The notes beneath the pieces were generated by a model that was not told the DNA's origin, ran no database searches, and worked only from the letters and a program-made list of their open reading frames with translations. This document shows, in pieces, positions 35,434 to 47,264 of a stretch of DNA of 64,000 nucleotides. How positions within the stretch are numbered: the first letter of the stretch is position 1; every line of letters starts with the position of its first letter. The translations under genes and the position numbers were made by a program. Source of the DNA: Macrocybe gigantea (Eukaryota; Basidiomycota; Agaricomycetes; Agaricales; Callistosporiaceae). The stretch spans positions 124,001 through 188,000 of the forward strand of contig SJRY01000281.1 in assembly GCA_011319805.1 (NCBI GenBank), written 5' to 3'.

Positions 35434-35640
35434 TTAGCTTGCGCGTTTGCGCTCGTCTCGAAGGGCATCGCTTAATTTCTGCAGCTGTGCCAGAACGGGG
35501 CTGTTCCCGGCTTGCGAAACTGAGTTACGCGTTTTAACTTCGTCCAGGAAATGCTGTAATCGCTTAATTGTTGATCTCGTTGACGCAGGAGCATCAGATG
35601 TACGCTGGATTCGCAAAGGGGAGTCCAGTTGAAGATCCAT
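35434..35640 (-). CDS. Small hypothetical coiled-coil-like protein (68 aa)
   Basis: An uninterrupted ORF starting MDLQLDSPLRIQ and ending DALRDERKRAS. The middle (TIKRLQHFLDEVKTR ... VLAQLQKLSDAL) has heptad-like leucines, so a short coiled coil is likely. It is divergent to ERG9, with CACGTG 18 bp upstream of its ATG. I do not recognise a family; size and composition resemble small kinetochore or complex-assembly subunits, but this is only an impression. Confidence 0.4.
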   Translation of the reverse strand: MDLQLDSPLRIQRTSDAPASTRSTIKRLQHFLDEVKTRNSVSQAGNSPVLAQLQKLSDALRDERKRAS

Positions 35641-35657
35641 GGGAGAGGTGGAAAGGT

Positions 35658-35663
35658 CACGTG
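35658..35663. promoter_or_regulatory. CACGTG element between the small ORF and ERG9
   Basis: TCACGTGA palindrome in the 151-bp divergent promoter, 128 bp before the ERG9 ATG. Confidence 0.45.
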
Positions 35664-35791
35664 ATGTTAATGCAATGCAACCTTACGACTTTTTGGCGTG
35701 GGCCAGGGCCGAAAAAAAAGACATCATGCAACATTATTGCCGCTCCTTTTCTGTTTTCTAACCAGCTCTCACCCGTTCCTTTCTGCCGACT

Positions 35792-37554
35792 ATGGCTCTT
35801 CGAAACTGGATCCTTCTGCTTATCACACATCCTTTAGAGTTCAGGACTCTCTTACAATTCTATCTCTATCATGAGCAAAAACGCGATATTGCAGCCACGC
35901 AGGAGCATCCCACTTCCGGCTGGGACAGAAAGTCTATGCGTCGTTGCTGGGAGTTTCTTGACCAGACCAGTCGAAGCTTTTCCGCCGTAATCAAGGAATT
36001 GGATGGGGATCTTGCGAGAACGGTATGACGTCTCTTCCCTGCCTGCTAGGAAGGTCGCGGCGCGTCCATCATACTTGCGTCCGTGACACGCGTCTTTTCT
36101 TCAACTCATGTTCTTCCCCATTAGATATGTCTTTTTTATCTTGTCCTCCGTGGCCTGGACACCGTCGAGGATGACATGACTATCCCGGACGAAGTTAAAC
36201 AGCCTATACTCAGGTCGTTTCACGAGCATACCGTGACGCCTGGCTGGAACTTTGATGGTTGTGGACCGAACGAAAGGGACAGGCAGCTTCTAGTGGAATA
36301 CGATACAGTGGTAGATGAAGTTAATCGCCTGACTCCTGTGTATGCTCTGCTATTCCTTGCGGTTCTTGCACTGATGACTTCTTTTCTTCTCAGCTACCGT
36401 GAGGTCGTCCTCGACATCTGTCGCAAAATGGAGACCGGCATGGCCGACTACGCGCATAAGGCTGCAACCACCGGATCAATATACCTAGAAACCATCGCTG
36501 AATACGACCTGTATTGTCATTATGTTGCAGGCCTCGTCGGAGAAGGTGTCTCCCGCCTCTTCTCTGTCTCTGGCAAGGAAGCACCATGGATAGGCGATCA
36601 ATTGGAATTGTCGAATTCTATGGGACTTCTTTTGCAGAAAACAAACATCATACGTGACTTCCGAGAAGATGTCGATGAACTTCGTTATTTCTGGCCTCGC
36701 GAAATATGGGGCAGAAAAGAATATGGATTCACCGATATGAAGGAGATGTGTGCTCCCGAAGCCAGTGAGCGGGCAACTTGGGCTCAGAGCAGCATGGTGC
36801 TTGATGCTCTGAGGCACGCGAGTGATGCTTTGGACTACCTTCGATTGTTAAAGAACCAAAGCGTCTTCAACTTTTGCTCCATCCCGGCCACTATGGCGAT
36901 CGCAACCCTCGAGCTTTGCTTCATGAATCCAGCCATGTTCCAAGGAAACATCAAGATTCGCAAAGCCGAGGCCGCGAGGGTAATGCAGACACCTGTGTTT
37001 CGCCCGCACGATTCTGACAATTTTCTAGCTCATTATGCGATCCACCAACCCTCGTGAAGTCGCACTGGTCTTCTGCGAGTATGCACGTAGAATCCACGCC
37101 AAAGCCGTCCCTTCTGATCCAAATTTCCTTCAAATTTCGATCGCATGTGGCAAGGTACTCTAAAACGAATTCTTATTGAAATCGCGCTCTGTTTACATAT
37201 AAACAGATCGAGCAATGGCGAGAATCTCATTACCCTTCGTTTGTTCAACTCATAGCGGGTGCAAATGGAGTCCAGCAAGCCCTTAATGGTGACGACCCTC
37301 GTGCACAAGTCGTACGACGGGAACAGGAGCTTGACGCCGAACTCGCAAGCAAGAAGCGAGTTGACGACATTAAAAACGGGATGCTCAAGAATGGTTCTAC
37401 GAAGATTACTCTCAAAACTCGTGACGGCACCATGGGCGAACTGATGATGTACGTAGGTGGAGCCTTTTTCCTCATCATAGCAGTCTGTTGCAGTGTCGTT
37501 TGGCTGGTAGTAAAACTTTCTGCTGAGGTACCACCACTTGACATCCCTTCATGA
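35792..37554 (+). CDS. ERG9: Squalene synthase (farnesyl-diphosphate farnesyltransferase)
   Basis: Joins two farnesyl diphosphates to squalene at the ER membrane, the first committed step to ergosterol and mushroom triterpenes. Visible: MALRNWILLLITHPLEFRTL, the first Asp-rich motif in LRGLDTVEDDMTIP, YREVVLDICRKMETGMADY, YCHYVAGLVGEGVSRLF, and the second Asp-rich motif in QKTNIIRDFREDVDE. The C-terminus has a hydrophobic tail anchor (GGAFFLIIAVCCSVVWLVV). Introns fall near 36027-36124, 36330-36393, 36985-37034 and 37156-37205. Length and motifs are normal, so an active enzyme is expected. Confidence 0.95.
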
Positions 37555-37674
37555 CTCCTTCGGATGACGGAATAGACAGATATCTCTTATCTTCGTAGGA
37601 TATTATTTCACACATTGTACTGTACATAACCTGCGTCGCGTTTATTTAACTCCGCGTGATCTGGATGGCGCGAC

Positions 37675-37680
37675 CACGTG
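37675..37680. promoter_or_regulatory. CACGTG element upstream of MMS22
   Basis: CCACGTGA, 100 bp before the MMS22 ATG. Confidence 0.4.
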
Positions 37681-37780
37681 ATTGTCAGCTGCTCACCCAG
37701 CGCCTTGCAACAGTAACTGTTGCACAACTCGTTACGATATCGTCGATGAACATATCCATTCGAATTGCCTACATATCGAC

Positions 37781-40700
37781 ATGAGCCACGACTACGTCGA
37801 ATCGTCCGACGTCGATGAACGAGAAGAGCTACTGGCTTCTTTCGTACCTCTGCAGTACTATGTCACTTCACCACGCAAGAGAGTGAAGGTTCTTTTGTAG
37901 TTTTCTGCCGATTTTGACGCGATTTCTTACAGGAGCACCAGGCAGATCATTCTTCTTCGGTAGCACTGATGCCAATTGCTCCCTCCACAACTCTACGGAC
38001 CGCGTTTATCCCGCCAAGTAATCCTCAATGGCTGCTTGCACTATCAGGAGAAAGGGATGGCCACGGTAAGGTCACTTTCGCTCCGAACAATGCTGGTGAT
38101 TGTCATATCAATTCCACCCACAAAGCCGAGCGAATAGTCGATGAAACCTGCTATCCTGATGCCGAAGCACCTGCTTCCAGGCCGTCTTTCTCAGGCTTTG
38201 TTACACCACCCACCACCTCCCATTCTGAAGCCAGCTTATCCCCAATCCGACCAATGCCTTGGAATTCCCCGCCTTCTTCATCCTCAGATGCGCTTTCATT
38301 GTTCGGCTCATCGCCTCCAATCCATGTTCCCTCAACTCCAGTCCGATCGCATCCTGTTGCGAAGTGGCCAGTGATTGGTAGTGCCGACGGCGTGAGTACC
38401 CATGCCATATCAGTCAGTCGAGAAAGAATGTCGCCCCATGCGCCTTCGCCGCTGTCCAACAGCCATCTCGTAGCAGATATCTCGACCACGTCGCATGCTA
38501 GAATTGGAGGTGTCAGTGATTCGGAGGCTGTCATGTCCGTGGCCGATAATCCACCCGATGGACCCCGGTATCGATTTCGTCAGCGCGCTATCAACCAACT
38601 CAAGCCGTATACTGTTGAGAAAATTCAGTACAAGTATGCTCTGCGTTCAAATCCAGATGCTGTTGTCAAGTTCCGCAGTCCCAAAACTAAGCGTCATGAC
38701 GCACGTCGTCGATCAGATCTCGAAGATGGAGAAGATGACGGGGACAGATGGTCCAGTGGAGGCGAGACTAATGAGCAACGACAACACCGATTGTCGATAT
38801 ACTCTTCACCAAGCAATAATGCATCAATCATTCTCCCTGAGATTCTACAGGACCTGCCATCGACCGAGGACGACACGGATGGATCTAGTTCAATATCATT
38901 AGGGGCAAAGAGGTTCCGCAAGACCGAAAGGCATAAGATTGCAAAGAGAAAGGGTCCCAATATGAGACTCGAGAAATTCCCGCTGTCTTCAGAGTTAGAA
39001 GGCACTGAAAATGGTGACGATATCGAAGTAATCTTAAAACCAACTGAAGACCTTCAGGTACCGCTTTCCCTCGCCTTACATACGCCCTTTCTAACTGGAA
39101 CTAGAGTTCTTCGCTCCTAACTCCTACCGATGAATATCCGGGAAGTGGTCTACCAAAGCTTTCTAATTCTTCGTCTCCTTCAGTAGCTTCACAGAGTGAT
39201 GATTACGGTGTGCGACCCTATTCGCCAGCTTCTCTGCTCAAATCTCCTCGTTCCGTTCAACCGCACCGGAGCTCTCTAGGTCTCGAAGCGAGTCAGGCCG
39301 ATGAAAATGACGAGGATGATCTACATAACGTTTTAGACAGAAAACGGCTCAAGGCACTCAACAGAATGGTCCCGGCGTTCATGGTGAAAAAGCTTATCTC
39401 CGTGAACAAACGGCGGGAACCCAGGCGATCGTCTTCACCTAGTACCCAGGATGAAGACGAAGACGATCTACTTTTGCCGGGACGGACGAGAAAGTGGCGA
39501 ACAGATCATCCCAAAGACATAAGGGAAATCAAAGGCGATACCGAAAGCTCCGACGATACCGACGGTACAGATGGCAATATACTTGATCTTCCCTTTCAGG
39601 CTTACGACTTGCCCAACGAGGCTTTACGTGGAAACTCGCGGCCGCAGATCGAATTAACGGACAGCGATAAAGACGATCTTGACTCAGATTCGGCGGCTGA
39701 CGATGAAGCTACCAGGACCTACCTTGTCGGAAAATCTAATCCCAGAAATTCTGCGCTAAAGAGGCGTCCACGAGAAGAGAGCCTAATTGATTGGATGTTG
39801 TCTGGGAAGCGGACAATTGGGTCGAAAAAGGCTGCATCAGGCAAGAAGCGGAAGAAAATCGATGTTGCAGTTGGAGGAGGTATGCGAATGGGCAATGCCC
39901 AGCAGAGCATATTGCCCTTTCGATCGTCAACTGCTCCCACAATGGCTCCTCGTAAAATCGTGTCCGCTAGCTTGGTCGCGGATACTCCGTTGGAGTATGC
40001 AAACGTGACATACATGGACACTAGCGATGTCCTTCCGGGTGTAACACGAAAGCGAAAACGCTCAAATGGAAGGAATCGTCCCCACGATGTGCACACATTT
40101 GCCTCCGGACACACCTACATCGCCACAGGGCGCAAAGATAGAGTCATGGTCACTGTTGACATCGAGGATGAGACTTTCGACACAGCATTGGCTCCATCTT
40201 GGGATGATAGTCGGTCGCAGCCTTGCACGGATGGCCTTGCAAATGACTTGAAATCTTTGACTCATCGCGGAGCTCAGGCCAGGATGCGGAAGACAGATGC
40301 TCAGAAAACACGTTTGGACATCCGCGGCGATTTTGATATCCCAGTCTTGCATTCTGGCCTTTGTTTCGGCCCTAGCACTTATCTTGCGAAGGGTAGCCTC
40401 CATGATTTCATAGAGGCTTTTGCCGGCCGAGGCGAACCGACGACCCCGATTACGACGATTGTATGTGGTGCAGAATTTGGGCCCTCCATGCATGCCGCAG
40501 ACTTCTCGCATTCTCTATGCAGAGTTTACGACGGGCTTTTTGACCTCATCGCCGACATGCCGGATCCGAGATTGCTAGACGAATGGCGCACCAATGTAGC
40601 CCAGATCTCCCAATTTGCCTCCTGGCTCCTTTCTTCTACAAGCCCGGATGGGCGTGTCTCACTCCAGGACAGCGTTTGCCAATGCAGTTTGCAAGCAATT

Positions 40701-43368
40701 TCTCGCCTGCGGAGGCTGCTCCTCACCACGTTCTCGATAGACATTCCAGCTCTTTTATTTTGCTGGTTTGTCGTAGAAGTGTTAGCTCGAATAGGCTTGT
40801 CATTAGCCTCAAGTCCACTTCTCGAATCACTCTCGCTATTGGTGGAATTCCTGCTCCTTATAGGCTTCAAAAAAGTCATGACACCCGTTTTAGAAGGACA
40901 TCGTCTTGATAGCTCGACGAAGGAGCAATATGGTGCCGAGTTGTGGATCTGTACCTTCCATCTCCTTGATCAGCTGCATATCATCAATGACGCAAATTCC
41001 ACGAATGCACATCCCTTTTGGTCAATGGTCAGAACTGGTCTGGAAAAGACTTGCCGGGGCAAGTCCCACCTGGAAACAAGCGAGATCGTGTGGCATGCAA
41101 TCTTCGGTTTGTGTGCGCTGACGCAGTTTTCAGTTCATGGTATGACCACGTCCGCCTCTCGGTTGCCTGCATCCTGGGACGTGGCGGCCTTTGCATTGAA
41201 GCAAGTCCGCTTGACAGCGGATCCGATCTCTGATCGTGAATTGCCTAGCTCTGCCTTGGACAAACGTGATGAATACATCGGATTGATCACTCTTCGCTGT
41301 TTTCAGCTGTGGTATCGCTGGCACTGGCAATTGACCGACGCTTCGGTTCTGTTCAATACACTTGCAGAAATTTTCCGGAGTAGGAAGTTTGCCAGTTTGC
41401 GGCATGAAAGAGCAGAATATCCCGCTTTTATGTTGAACGCTGATTGGAACCTTCTTTCCCAACCGAACCATCGTGATTCTGCCTTCACGCTTTTCCTCAA
41501 ACTCATGGTCCAAGCAGTGGGAGACACGAGCGGCGATTCCTCGTCCAGAGCCAAGAAGCTATTGTCGCTTGCCGTACCTATCGGCTCCTTGCCTTTTTCC
41601 AAATCCAAACCTGTGACAATGCAGGAGTTGTCGATGCTATACAACCGACTCAGCGCAGTCGCAATCAGTATCCATCTTGACCCTGTGCACTACACCTCTC
41701 GTGTCACACACGCTCGAAGTTATGTCAAATTTTCTGATGCAGATGACATGACTCGCATCGCAGTAATCCGTGGCATGATGAATCTTGCGATCCTCATGCT
41801 AAAATCGAAATTGCCGTTGGATCCTATCGCGGACTGGATCCGGGAAATGGCAGGCGTACTTGTGGAGGAGTGCAAAGAATCACAGGTGCTCAGTCATAAC
41901 TCTGTCAACGGTGCTAAAGAGAAAGCGCGCCTCGTGATTCAAACAGTACTGGGATCTGTCCGTAAGGTGTTTGATGCCCATCTTGCGAACCACGAGTATC
42001 CTGAGCCCGGAATGTTGAGTAAGTCCGGCACTCTGGCGTTTGTGCACACCATTGACTTCACAAACAGCAAGCCTATGCAAAGTTCTTCTCAATCAGTCCC
42101 TTGTGGAGGAACGCCAGACGAGTGAAGAGATACGAAGACTCTGCGAGTCCCTACTGAATGCAAGGTTGGCAGTTTTGCCTCCCCCAGAACGACCTAGGAT
42201 TCTTGTCGCCTCGAATCATGAGAGTCAAGAGAGTCAAGATGAATTTGGAGTGATGGAGTTCAATTTTGACGATCCAGCCTTGATTGCAGCGCTTGATACT
42301 GGTAGCAATCTTGCTCCTTCAGTATTCGATTATCCGCCAAAAGAGCAGGCCCTCCTCAAGGTTCGCGGTCCTTCTCCTCTACGAGTCGTGAAACGATAGG
42401 CATATCCTGCTCTATAGGCTCTTTCTACCTCGCAGCTCCTTTGGATTTCTTGGCGCGCGTTCAGGAAAGCGGTCGAGAATCTAAACGACGACGTGCAAAT
42501 TGGTGCCATGTATCACATCGATGGCTGGCTCGGCTGCTGGCTCGGCTGTGCGGCTGCTTTAGTTCGCAATGGTGTGAAGGCAAGCAACTTTCCATTCTTG
42601 AGTAATTTCTTAAGCGTTTGATGTCATGCAGTCCTGGCACGTTATCTTGAATCCATTGGAAACGATATGGGCCGAAATCGAGACAAGGCCTTGGAGTCGA
42701 CGTATTGATTTGGCAGTCATGTTTCGGATCCTACGTCTGGATCCCATGACATTCACGGTTGGTCAAATTGCAATTTATATGCAGTTGATTGCTGAGGGTC
42801 GATCAAGACGTATTATGATCGTTATATGCAAGTCCTGGCCGACTGCCTTGTATGTCCAGAGGGCGCAGTTGAACATGAATTCGTCAAGCTCTTCTTGTCC
42901 CTTGGAGGGTATCGATGGACCCTCTTGGACGGCTTTTCGGAGGGATACGACACGGACTATGCTCGGTTTCAGGACCTGCGTCAGTCTTTACTCCAAAGTG
43001 AGTTAGGGGCACATTCGCTGAAGCAGCTGGTTCTCATCGCCCTCGCAGCTCTCTTGGGGAATCTAGCAGCCAGTTTTCGTCCTTGTGCTACGTCAACCGT
43101 CGAGGAAAAAGCAAAGCATACAAAGCTCTGTGTCAGAATGTTGAGCACTCTGCAGAAGGAACTCATAGTAAGCCGAGTTGCTGGATTAAGCTGAATTATT
43201 TTCATTTTCCCGGAACAGCAATGTAGAGCCGATGGTCTTCGACATGCAGCCTATCTAGAATGGTGCAAGACGGTCCTACGATTGTTGCGGTCTGTTCCAG
43301 AACTCACGTCGCGACCAGAAGTCGCAGCAGTTCTTCCTCAAGACGATGCTTTGTGGTTCATCGCGTAG
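37781..43368 (+). CDS. MMS22: MMS22/Mus7 family replication-fork repair protein
   Basis: Large nuclear scaffold that works with the Rtt101/Mms1 ubiquitin ligase on stalled forks. The start gives MSHDYVESSDVDEREELLA. An acidic, disordered N-terminal half contains the family's short motif near YRFRQRAINQLKPYTVEKIQYKYALRS, with more basic/acidic linkers. The C-terminal helical region begins with GLCFGPSTYLAKGSLHDFI and continues through a single 971-codon ORF (39210-42125). It carries on across introns near 42085, 42360, 42620, 42770 and 43170. It ends with WCKTVLRLLRSVPELTSRPEV ... DDALWFIA. The assignment rests on the N-terminal Arg/Tyr motif and overall layout; sequence conservation in this family is low. 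Confidence 0.75.
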
Positions 43369-43458
43369 TCTTTGTAATCCTTGTGTACCAGCGTTACACC
43401 TCTATTATACAGCTCCATGTAAATTATGACGCGCAACGTGATACGAACGATCCGGCAT

Positions 43459-43774
43459 TTAACTGTCGAACGATGATTCTTCCGGCGACTCTGGCGGGTT
43501 GAGCTGTGCGGCCACCGTCATGAATCTATCGATCGTATTATCAGCGATTGAAAATGCACCGCAAAACCGGGAAAAAAAAATCTTTGTACTTGGCTGCATC
43601 TAGACCGGCAAAGGTGCGCATAGCGTGAAGGTCGACTTGCAACTGTTCGCATAGATCGGCGGTCTGGGCGATGGCTTTCGACATCCTGCCAAGGCTGCCT
43701 GCCAGTTGGTAATAAAGCCGGTCTTTGGCCTGCGTCGCGCTCGTCGGGGCTGAGTTACCGTAGCTGTTCAACAT
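43459..43774 (-). CDS. Small DASH-complex Hsk3-like protein
   Basis: Two exons. The first gives MLNSYGNSAPTSAT and RLYYQLAGSLGRMSKAIAQ, with TADLCEQLQVDLHAMRTFAG and LDAAK. A GTACAA...GATAG intron of about 61 bp joins it to FMTVAAQLNPPESP and a TAA at 43459-43461. The pattern (QLA-x-L-x-x-x-L, then an aromatic FM-x-x-A) resembles Hsk3, a roughly 70-residue subunit of the DASH/Dam1 ring that links kinetochores to microtubules. The match is by pattern only, so another small coiled-coil protein is possible. It is convergent with MMS22, 90 bp apart. Confidence 0.5.
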
Positions 43775-44121
43775 GTCGGCAAAATGCAGAACAACGGTCA
43801 ACAGTCACGCACACCACGCGACCCTCTTCTGTTTACATATGTGTATGTGTATGTATGTATGATCAATCAGCCAGACGTTTTATCGCATTAGCATAAAGAT
43901 TTTCGTGATGACATGTGAGTATGCGAAGAGCAAAGACAAAATGGTACTTGAACAGATACTGATATCCAGAGGGCGAAAAAAGGAAAGCGAATTGAAGAGG
44001 AAATAGCTGAATGGGTCACGAGTACAACACGAGTACAGCGAGGATAATTACAGGGCCGCATTTTTTTAATCGGGTGGCCAAGAGTATCTTTCTTTTTTTC
44101 TGTATTGATGGCGCCACGATC
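43775..44121. other. Intergenic, nothing recognised
   Basis: 347 bp between the Hsk3-like start and the 3' end of the AT-hook gene. It holds a short TGTATG repeat (about 43840-43860) and T-rich stretches; no coding signal. Confidence 0.4.
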
Positions 44122-46920
44122 CTAGATGGATAATGGTGGAACGGAAGATGAGAAACCATGAGAGCGTTGAGTGGACGCAGAGCTACGTGACTTTGAATTG
44201 GGATGGTGGTGATGAGTGTGATACTGATGATGCTGGTACTGATGGGGTGGGCCGCCGCTTTTCCTTTTTAATTTGCGTTCTCGACGCGATTCTTTGCGGG
44301 TTTTCTGGGGATAATGATTGTTGTTATGCGGTGCGTGGTTGTGAGGGGGAGGATGGTTGGGCGGAGTCCTGTCGCCGTCGCGGACGGGAAAGATGACGGG
44401 CGAGACGACGACGCTCATCTTGCGCGAGCGTCGGGTGGCTCGATTCGGCGCCTTGTTCTGCCACAGCATGGTGCTGAGAGGACTCGATTTCATCATGCTG
44501 CCATAGTCGGTCTTGGACTGGGCATCGCTGACGACGCCATTTTCGCGGGTCTGCCGAAAGGCGCCGACAGAGATGACGTCCCAACGTGCAAGGTGCTTGA
44601 CCTGTTTGCGCGATTCGTCCTCGCTGGTGACGATGGGCGAGTCCGAGGGCTCGGGGTCGAGGAAAGACGCTTCCAAGACGTCGTCGAGGTCCACGGGCTC
44701 TGCCGCGGGTGTCGACGAGGACGGACTGTCGACGATCTCGGCCGAGGACGGCAGCGAGTAGGCCAAGGATGACTTCTTCGCAAAAATGTGTTTACGCAAG
44801 GACTGTTCGATCTAAGATGCGCCGATAAAGGATTAGACTCACAGAACGACAGGCGAATAAACTCACGGAGCCATAGCGCTCGGATGCCGCTCTGGGCCGG
44901 CGGAACCTCGGGTGCGGAGAAGGAACTTCTTTGTGCGAATCGTCAATGATCGCCATTCTGATGTCCTTTTCGGGTTCGAAATGGCCAGAGCGAGGACAGG
45001 CGCCAGGGACTGAGGAGTGAGGATGGGACTGAGACTCAAACTCGTCGTGGTCATCCGAGTCCCAAAAGACCTTGCCAGATAGAATGTCGGACGGCTTCGG
45101 CGAGTCGAGACTGTGAGACCCAAACAGCCTGGCGTCACGAGGGCCGGGGCTGGGACTCATGGTGGACATGGGATTGATGGCAGAGACGCTCAAGGGAAAG
45201 TTGAAAAGCCTCATGGCGCGTTCGTTGGGAAGATCGTCTTCACCGACGAGCTCCTCATCGGTGGTGTCGCCATCAGCTTCGTCCGCATCTTCTTCATATC
45301 CGCCGTCGTCGATATCAAGAGACTCCATCTCGACGTCGCTCTGGGTAGAGGACATGCTGATGGCATCATCGACGAAGCGCGCAAGATTGGCCTCAAAGTC
45401 GACGTCGATGATGCCTTGGCCATCGTTTAGGCCGTTTGTGAACATGATCTGGCCATCCAAGCCTTCGGTGACCTCGAAGGGGAGATTCTCCCGGTACGTG
45501 ATAGGCAAGGGACTGGAAACCTCTCCAAAGGAAGCGGAATCGAGGCCGGATTGGTCGCCGTCATCGGCATCGGCATGGTGGTGGTGGTCGTTGGAATAGG
45601 AACTTGTGGTGCTGTTTTGCGAGTCGGAGAGATTGGCAAAGAAGAGATCAGCATCGAAGCCGGATTCATCGTCGTCTTCGGACCAACTGGTGGCGACACC
45701 GACGTAGCGAGTGTCAGAGCTTTTACCATCTGTTTCTTCCTCGTCCTCAGCTTCTTGCTCTTCTTGTTCTTCTTCGTCATCGTCGTCATTGGGATCGCTG
45801 GCATCGGAGGCGGGTTCCATCTCGATATCGCTGAAACCGACACTCTTCTTACGGGGTCTGATGACCCAAGCATTGTGGTGATCTCTTTTCGTCTGGGGAT
45901 CGTCGCCGAGGAGCTCGCGACGGACGCGGGCCTTGTTACGCATCTCGGTGCGAATAAAGTTTTCTTCCTCGACACGAATGTCGGAATCGCTGTCGTCGAA
46001 GCTGGACGCATCGGAGACGGTGGCATCGGAGGTGGCATCGGAGGAAGAAGATGCGCGAGAAGAAAGAACAGAAGCGGATACGAAGGTAGGGAACTGGGTG
46101 GAGTGAGCATCGTCGTCGGAATGGTGACGACGATCAACGTCGCTAAGTTCAGACGAGGACGACTCTGTGGTGCTGCGGGCGATGAGACGGCGGCGCTTGG
46201 CGGATTTTTGGGTACGGAGGGGCCGTTTGTGCTTGTTGGCGTAGACGGGTTTGGGTGTTGGGGGCTTTCGGGCAGCCGGGACGACGGACTTGGGCGGGCG
46301 GCCTCTTCGACGGGGAGGCTGTGCAGTACGTGATTGGGTGGAGACGGTGGAAGTAGATTGAATGGAAATGGAGGTGAAGAAGGCGTCGCCGTCGTTTTCT
46401 GTAGCGAACGTCGTCTCTGTGTGATTCGAGGACTTTTTCGGAGCCGATGGGGCGCGACGCTTGCCAAGCATGCTCTGGGAACGGTGAGCCTGATCTTGAG
46501 AGACGGCTTGGGGGACGGAAGGGGCGGGGTGGGGCGAGGAGTGGAGATGCCAGCTGCATGGAGGGCGCTGAGCTGGGCCATGGAGATGGGCGTATTGGGT
46601 GGGGGGATGAGGGGCTGCCTGTTGTCGCAGGTGCACTCGCCATCGCAGACGGGACAGATGTCGTTGTCCTCGTCTTCGTCGGCGACGAGGCCTATGGTAT
46701 GGGAGGAAGGCGACGAGGGCAGATGGCGATGCGAGATATAAGCTGAGGGTGAGGCATAGTGAGACGATACGATAAGATATGGAGGTGAGAAGACGAGGAT
46801 GAGGTGAACAGGTAAAATGGGAGTGAGTGAGCGGGTGGATGTGGGGGACGATGAGGGTGGAGAGGTGGCGGTGAGGAGGAGGAGGAGAAGATACTCACTG
46901 AAATTCTGAGTGACGGGCAT
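44122..46920 (-). CDS. Acidic nuclear-type protein with CxxC-like N-terminus and AT-hook (one frame break)
   Basis: Not a family I can name. The first exon MPVTQNFS splices over about 200 bp (GTGAGT...CCATAG) to LVADEDEDND and a compact Cys cluster, CPVCDGECTC, a possible small zinc site. Next come a Pro-rich stretch (ISTPRPTPPLPSPKPSLKI), then GKRRAPSAPKK and an AT-hook-like PRRRGRPPKS. Long Asp/Glu/Ser tracts follow, including about ten consecutive acidic residues near 45770. A last exon (IEQSLRKHIFAKKSS) ends in a His/Asn/Pro-rich, basic tail. The frame changes near 46477, where one extra base would join the Cys-cluster part to the main ORF; alternatively the protein starts at MLGKRRAPS. 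Composition suggests a chromatin or transcription role; this is inference. Confidence 0.55.
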
Positions 46921-47264
46921 TGCAGCGTGTTATGGAACATGAGTTGAGGAATGAATCCAGGACGGTGGACAGTAAAAAGTTTGGCTGGACGAAAGTAACA
47001 GAGAATATATTTTATTATTATTATTATTATTATTATTTCAGCTTTGTCGTGTGACCCTTTATATTATCTGATAAGATTAATCAAATTCAAAATACACACA
47101 AATCGATGAGGTGCTTTCGAGCACATCTCAACTCATCCTTACTTTTATTATAAACATGAGAATCATGAGCTCTCCATCTCTTTCGCCGGTACATTCGCCT
47201 GCTCACAGGAGGTGACTCAAAGCTCCGCTACTCCTCGTCGTCAACTGACAGAATTTAGAAACAA
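46921..47264. promoter_or_regulatory. Divergent promoter between the AT-hook gene and MET5
   Basis: 344 bp between two start codons with a TTA trinucleotide repeat at about 47010-47038. No CACGTG is present, which is notable as MET genes in ascomycetes often use it. Confidence 0.5.
47010..47038. repeat. TTA trinucleotide microsatellite
   Basis: About nine tandem TTA units in the divergent promoter. Confidence 0.9.

Noticed and set aside
36330..36393. Frameshift in ERG9 around ALLFLAVLALMTSFLLS
   Set aside because: The hydrophobic insert is a 60-bp GT-AG intron read through; squalene synthase is continuous after splicing.
45551..46333. 260-codon plus-strand ORF rich in Gly/Val/Ile
   Set aside because: Antisense of the Asp/Glu/Ser tracts of the AT-hook gene, which forces this composition.
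45427..46920. 497-codon minus-strand ORF rich in Pro/Ser/Thr
   Set aside because: Only its start (Cys cluster to KIRLTVP) continues sensibly into the AT-hook protein; most of it is another frame of that gene.
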